The notes below the pieces were generated by a model. The model saw only the letters and a program-made list of their open reading frames with translations, made no database searches and had not been told where the DNA came from. This document shows, piece after piece, positions 58,022 to 64,000 of a stretch of 64,000 nucleotides of DNA. The stretch is from Anisus vortex (Eukaryota > Mollusca > Gastropoda > Planorbidae), in assembly GCA_949126835.1 (NCBI GenBank), contig OX421494.1:54750358-54814357 (forward strand), given 5' to 3'. Position 1 is the first letter of the stretch; each line of letters opens with the position of its first letter. A program made the position numbers and the translations under genes.

Positions 58022-59390
58022 TATATTGCAGATTAAGGGGATCCTAGTAGGTCTGCAGTAAGTAGTAAGGGGCCTTATCTTGTCCTAGAACTATGTTTGT
58101 TATTAGAATATATTTTTAATATTTATTTTATATTCTACTACCAACTATATTATTTTCACAGGTAGATGCACAGATTAGACCAAGTATATGAATTTGTTCT
58201 TGAATATGGAACAAAGACAGTTTTTTTAATCTCTGTATTTCGAGTACTTTACTTAATTAATGTGTACTTTTTTTTAATGTTAACGTAGGCCTATTATATT
58301 GATGTTAATGTAGGCCTATTATGGACCTGATAATGTTAATGTAGGCCTATTATTACTAGGCCGCATTTTAACCTTCTTTAAAGGTTTTTAAATTTTGTGA
58401 TTGAACTATTGCCATTACCCTGGTCATGTGAGAATTTTCTTTTAAATTTACCTTGCAGTTCTATTTTGATTTTGTTAGAATTTAAAAAAAAAAATTATAC
58501 TTGGCCCAGACAAAAGCTACAATCTCTAATGTAGGTCCAGCTAATGTATGGTAGCAGGTTATATTCCTGCTCACATTTGTGAACATTTCTTTAATAAAGC
58601 ATTATGTTTAGTTTCAATCTATTTTACTCAATCAACGTGTAAGTTATATCACACTATTATTATACCCGTCTATTTGCATTTTATAAGTAATTTTTTCCCT
58701 GCATAACAAGAATCTGTATCTGTTTACACTTTTAACATTTTTTTTACTTTAATTATCATTCGTCTTTTCAGTGTCTTATATATGAAACTATCTATATAAG
58801 CTTATAATATGAGTAGTATATACTTGCAAAAAGTCACTTTATTGAAGAATTAAAAATAGTTTTTTCACACTGTCTACAAGAACATTTATTTTATTTATAA
58901 GTTATATGCTGATCTTTAGTACAACCTTCAAAAACTTCTCAATAATCTGCTATAGATTTTTTTTTAAAAAAAGCGCTAATTAAAAATATGCTAAATTGAG
59001 ACGTAAAAACTCTTCTTTTGTTTACTTTAATTAAATGCAACGTATATAAATAATTTACATTAAACAATTTTTTTTAAATATAGGGGCTCTAATAGGGCAG
59101 TTTATTGTAGAACTCATGATTCAATTGTTGATGATTTATAGCTATTAATGTTAACAGTTTCAAGAAGTTCTGAATCAATTGGTATAAAGTATTAGTGATG
59201 CGGAGTTATTTTTCCTATAATAAGCCAAGATGTTCAAGTTAATAATATTACAATGTAGCCTATTTATAGTTCTAGAAAATTATTAAGCCTACATTTATAA
59301 AATTTTATCAACAAAATGTATTAACCCTTCCCGTTCCGACCTACTTCTATCTATGCTGCCTTCAGTTCCGCTATATACGCGCCCGGGACT
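58022..59390. other. Unannotated AT-rich stretch
   Basis: A short triplicated word AATGTAGGCCTATTAT occurs at 58285-58350. Otherwise nothing. Confidence 0.45.
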
Positions 59391-60576
59391 AAATATAAAA
59401 GTAATGAAATATTGTATTTGATATAAATACACATAAAGAGGATTTTTTCATAAACACGCTAATTTTGAATTAAATATAAAACCTTTAACAATTTTCTCGA
59501 TGAAAAAATCTCTTTCGCTTTAATACTTGGTCTTACTACGGAGTTCAATTAATTGTCTTACAAAAATAACTACAAAAAGTATAATAAAGCAGGTTGACTT
59601 TCAGGCTGATGGCACGCTGAATGATTTAGAAATCCTAGTTTGGCACACTGTTAGCAAAAGGTTTCTGGCCTAAGGCATCCAATGTCTAACTTAGAAATAC
59701 AACACAATAACAAACTGTTACAAACCTCAGATAAACATAAGGACAAAAACACATTCCTTATTCCGTATGCGAGAACAAAAGCATATAAGTACTCTTTCTT
59801 CCCAAGTGGATGAGCATAGGAAGCAATAATCTTTTTTTTTATAGAAGGAGCGCCTCTAATATATAACCCTATAAATCCTGATTGAAATAAATTTAAGACG
59901 CTGCACGCATTGCTTTCGATGGTGAAATAATCTTTGAAACACTCAACCAAGACCAGCCAGATTGCATTGCTAAAATAGCCACACAAAAAAGTTCTCAGCA
60001 TTAAAGATGAATGGTTAAAAGTTACAAAATTTGGGGAAATTAGAAGAATCTTTGAACCTCTTAACCCAAGCCAACCATTTCTAGAATAGCCAAAATATAA
60101 TTTGTCAGCATTGGAGTTGAATGGCTCAAAGTATAAAACCTTTGGGTAAGTAGTCTTTTATTTGCAGGCCACATAATATTTAAAAAAACTTACAGCTTAA
60201 AATGAGTATTGAAGACAAAGCGTAGAAACCAGTTGATATAGACAAGCTAGTGCGTCTCTTTCAGCTCCTGAATGCACTTGTACAGTTATACCGAATCGCT
60301 CAAGCTGGTTCGTAAATGAGCACTTCAATACCCACGGGCCTTAAGGTCTGGAGTAATGTGTAAACCACAGATACGCGTGCATTATGAGTGCACCAGTGGA
60401 ATTACGCATTAAGGACAGCCCCTGCTTAGCGTCCGAGGTTCATCGCACTACTGAGAGAGTCCGAGCCTCGGTAGGGAGGAAGCAATGAGCGCAACAGCCC
60501 ATCTCAAATCCGCCTTGTGGCCTGAATGTCCAGACCTGTATTCAAGTATTTGTGCTACAGGGAAATGCAGTTATAC

Positions 60577-61047
60577 GAGCAAGCCGCCATGATAACGATT
60601 GATCCTAGATGGATTCAAGCCGCCATGATAACGATTGATCCTAGGTGAATTCAAGCCGCCATGATAACGATTGATCCTAAATGGATTCAAGCCGCCATGA
60701 TAACGATTGATCCTAGGTGAATTCAAGCCGCCATGATAACGATTGATCCTAGGAGAATTCAAGCCGCCATGATAACGATTGATCCTAGATGGATTCAAGC
60801 CGCCATTATAACGATTGATCCTAGGTGAATTCAAGCCGCCATGATAACGATTGATCCTATGTGAATTCAAGCCGCCATGATAACGATTGATCCTAGATGG
60901 ATTCAAGCCGCCATGATAACGATTGATCCTAGGTGAATTCAAGCCGCCATGATAACGATTGATCCTAGGTGAATTCAAGCCGCCATGATAACGATTGATC
61001 CTAGGTGAATTCAAGCCGCCATGATAACGATTGATCCTAGGAGAATT
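60577..61047. repeat. 36-bp satellite, ~13 units, absent from copy A
   Basis: Unit AAGCCGCCATGATAACGATT, GATCCTAGGTGAATTC, with AGATGGATTC and AGGAGAATTC variants. The reverse-strand 12-residue repeat frame (NSPRINRYHGGL) is a by-product. Confidence 0.95.
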
Positions 61048-61204
61048 CCGCAAGTAGGCAGAGAAGTGTAGTACATGTACTGCGGAGACCTACTTTATGT
61101 TACGTGACACACCTTATCGCGGGGTGGCTAGTCTCGGACAGTATCTTGGTGTGCCTCCACTCATTACGCCCTGGACTCAAGAGCCGGAAGTGCTTGTCCG
61201 GAAT

Positions 61205-62735
61205 TATTTTATTTTTTTAGAATCACTAATAATACTTTTCTAAAATAAACAATTAACTAACTGTACATGGTTAAAAAAAAATGGACGCATAAAGTGTTTT
61301 ATGTGTGACTTCAACAAGTTATGGCAAGCCTGTGTTATCTCTTACTTACAATGAGGAAGCCGGTTACGTTTAAATGTCATTTTATCGTAAAGCATCGATG
61401 GTTTTATTATAAAGCCATCTATTTATATTTGGGGGAAAAGGATGTTTGAAATATTGATGAAAATGTCCTTTTATGTTTTGACTAATAGTATAGAAGTTCT
61501 CCGATTTCAGATAAGTCATTCCCAATACTGCTTCAAAAGTGTGTGAGGAATCGACAAATGAAAGGGGGTGAGCGTTTGTATGGCGTATGCGGGTATCTTG
61601 ATTTGATCTACGCCTGGTTACGCTCAGTTAAGACGCTAGGCCTTTTGCAAGCTAGTAGGCTTTTACATACATAGGCAAGCTCAACCGAACCAGCAACCAT
61701 TACCATTTTATAGCGTCTGTTGTTGTTGTTTTTTTAGATGATATTAAGCCCCTCCCTCTGCCATACTATCGCTCCTCCCACTACTTTGACGTCATTCTGT
61801 AGATTAGAATAAAATGCTAGCATCTTCTATAATCAGATTTAGTGTTCCTGTGGATATATAAATGTAATAGAATAAAATTATAATTATAAGTAATGAGAAT
61901 ATATTAATCCACTTTGTTTATATTTCGGAAAAAAACAGCTGAGTAAACTTATTTCTAGATGCAATATTTAATTAGTCTGATATATTATTAAATATTATAT
62001 TTAATATTTCCTGATAGAAACATACTTTTAAGACGCTTACATAGAATTTAATTACTTTCTATAAAAAAACGTAAAGTAGATTTCATTGCTAAATTGTATT
62101 TCAAAATGTAATGTGTTGTTATTATTGTAGAGACTTTATTTATATTGTTTGCTTTAAAAAGAAATACTATTAATAGGCCTTACCAAAAGGCATTTCTTTT
62201 CCTTTTCTCATTGTATGGTAAATTGATCTTGGATTAATCTAGTCTTTAATTTCCCTACATTTTTTCCTAAAGCGTCTGATCTTTTTGCAGGCGCTCATTT
62301 TTTTATACGGAAATGTACTTCCTATAATTATTTGTAATTTGATTACATTAATTCCAGTGGCGTAGCCAAATGGGACACATGGAAGCCCCCCCATACTTAC
62401 ACAAACACACCTTTCCTAGCCACTTGTTTGGGTTTGAGGCAGGGGCGTATTTAGGCATGTTCCACAAATTCCATTGGGGTCCCACACAATAGGGGCCCCC
62501 TCACATCCTACAAAAATTAGAATAGTGCTGTTGCAGAAGTGCACAATGATTGTCGGTCTTCTAGGATGTAAACTATTGTGGCGTGCCTGAATTGTATCGA
62601 GCGAAAAGTTACTTACTTTTTTTTGCAATTTTACAAGGAATTCTGGCTATTGTTACGTTGTCTTCTACTGTTTGTGATGAATTAATATCAATTATGGGTA
62701 AGCAAGTAGACCTATTTGTTTAAGGAGAGAGGAAG
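61205..62735. other. Duplicated non-coding stretch (copy B)
   Basis: Matches 44006-45500. No gene. Confidence 0.5.
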
Positions 62736-62739
62736 AAAC

Positions 62740-63290
62740 AAGAACACCTAGCGGAGAAATGTAGAAAAGACGTGCAGCTAACCGGGAAGAGCTGGAAAGA
62801 GCTAGAGAAGATTGCCAAAGACAGGAAGACATGGAAAAGAAATTGTTGACGGCTTATGCTCCACTGGGAGTTGATAATGGCGACGAAGAAGAAGAAGTAG
62901 ACCTATTGAATGCGATCACTGCACGACTAAAGACATCGAAGTACTACTCCATATCGCTTGACTCAACACCAGATGAGAGCCATATAGACCAATTATTAAC
63001 ATTAGTTCATCGTTACATAGAAAAGTCGTCACCAGTTGAACGGTTTTTAACATTTATGGCCAAACAGAGGTCACAAGGCTGCAGAAATGTTCCATGCACT
63101 CAAGAGTTCCTGCAAGAGTTAAAGTTAAAGCAACCATTTTATCAGTGTGTTAATACATACATTTTTATTTGTAAACGATTAGAATTCCTTGGTCAACTTA
63201 ACAATATATCAGCTGATGAAATTGAACATTCAGCAGTGAAACTTGTCCAAATTGATAAGGTTTTATATCACACTAAAAATGTAAGAAGCA
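62740..63290 (+). pseudogene. LINE C-terminal piece and ZMYM-type hAT relic (copy B)
   Basis: The better copy. Around 62915 it reads AITARLKTSKYYSISLDSTP, then DESHIDQLLTLVHRYIEKSS, PVERFLTFMAKQRSQGCRNV, a second block (ELKLKQPFYQCVNTYIFICK) and LEFLGQLNNISADEIEHSAV. SLDSTPD is the usual catalytic-Asp block of ZMYM1-like hAT derivatives. Only part of the protein is present, so it is a relic. Confidence 0.7.
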
Positions 63291-63412
63291 CTGGACGCGA
63301 AGTTGTGCGTGTGTGTGTGGGGGGGGGGGGGGCTGCTAGAGTGTTAAGATTGTACAGCAAACGGGGCAATAACAGAATCTGCAAACCTCGTATTCTGTAC
63401 AAGCACATTATA

Positions 63413-64000
63413 AAACCCACATCACATCACTGGTTGTATTTCAAACCCACATCACATCACTGGTTGTATTTCAAACCCACATCACATCACTGGTTGTATT
63501 TCAAACCCACATCACATCACTGGTTGTATTTCAAACCCACATCACATCACTGGTTGTATTTCAAACCCACATCACATCACTGGTTGTATTTCAAACCCAC
63601 ATCACATCACTGGTTGTATTTCAAACCCACATCACATCACTGGTTGTATTTCAAACCCACATCACATCACTGGTTGTATTTCAAACCCACATCACATCAC
63701 TGGTTGTATTTCAAACCCACATCACATCACTGGTTGTATTTCAAACCCACATCACATCACTGGTTGTATTTATTTCAAACCCACATCACATCACTGGTTG
63801 TATTTCAAACCCACATCACATCACTGGTTGTATTTCAAACCCACATCACATCACTGGTTGTATTTCAAACCCACATCACATCACTGGTTGTATTTCAAAC
63901 CCACATCACATCACTGGTTGTATTTCAAACCCACATCATATCACTGGTTGTATTTCAAACCCACATCACATCACTGGTTGTATTTCAAACCCACATCACA
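63413..64000. repeat. 30-bp satellite running off the window end, at least 19 units
   Basis: Unit ACCCACATCACATCACTGGT plus TGTATTTCAA, almost invariant. One unit has a 4-base insertion (TATTTATTTC at 63768) and one a single change (CATATC near 63938). Confidence 0.97.

Larger units (their letters stand above)
59391..63415. repeat. Segmental duplication copy B
   Basis: Begins abruptly at ACTAAATATAAAAGTAATGA inside what is the hAT element in copy A and stays collinear with 39424-46500. It lacks all three LINE insertions and gains the 36-bp array. Identity looks around 90-95% where I compared by eye. Confidence 0.85.

Noticed and set aside
57793..58047. Opposed short frames near the mariner relic
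   Set aside because: They overlap the decayed transposase end and the right inverted repeat, with no independent support.
60571..61053. 160-residue reverse frame of NSPRINRYHGGL repeats
   Set aside because: By-product of the 36-bp satellite, which copy A shows is a recent expansion of non-coding sequence.

Overview
This is a eukaryotic, AT-rich, gene-poor window. Short multi-exon coding traces, GT-AG introns, tRNA-derived SINEs, CR1/L2-like and other LINE remnants, hAT and mariner fragments and long minisatellites all point to a metazoan. The SINE types (a body with a shared core around 'ACCCAGCTCTGATGGGTACC', and a second type with the 'CCCTGCAGGAGTTTTGGGCC' block) and the general texture suggest a heterobranch (pulmonate) gastropod mollusc. 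That taxonomic guess is inference, not proven by any single sequence.

Host genes. The only convincing host coding material is a dispersed paralogous family of very small two-exon genes on the + strand. Exon 1 encodes little more than a signal peptide and ends in phase 1 at a GTATG donor (16195-16261; 46719-46773). Exon 2 starts in phase 1 and encodes a short ectodomain with a [DG]F(W/A)(Q/H)xHG start, one glycine-rich transmembrane helix and a divergent tail (24933-25075; 30129-30271; 48368-48597; more degenerate 54964-55160; possibly 34510-34850). Predicted products are about 69 to 94 residues. I do not recognise the family. Two other small secreted-peptide candidates lie at 98-361 and 11103-11252.

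Mobile elements. A complete, young LTR retrotransposon (17134-23352, TSD ATAGT) sits inside the intron of the first small gene. Its single 883-residue ORF has integrase remnants upstream of a Ty3/gypsy-type reverse transcriptase (Gmr1-like order), and the catalytic parts of protease, integrase and RT are missing. Region 38471-43060 is a nested stack: an L2/CR1-like LINE (39754-42086) inside a decayed hAT element (38979-42126) inside an older LINE 3' end, with a second LINE tail inserted at 42250-42967. Several hAT-type and other MITEs with readable target-site duplications, a mariner relic, ZMYM-type hAT pseudogenes and about nine SINEs fill the rest.

Duplication. Region A (about 39424-46500) and region B (59391-63415) are diverged copies of the same 3.6 kb tract in the same orientation. 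Comparing them gives empty sites for three LINE insertions in A, and shows a 36-bp unit that is single in A but expanded about 13 times in B.

Tandem arrays. There are long arrays with units of 16 bp (4830-6200), 4 bp GATA (36832-38170), 27 bp (49977-51862), 51 bp derived from a MITE end (55690-56880), 36 bp (60577-61047) and 30 bp (63413 to the window end). Several have higher-order periodicity. Most long open frames in the window are by-products of these arrays.
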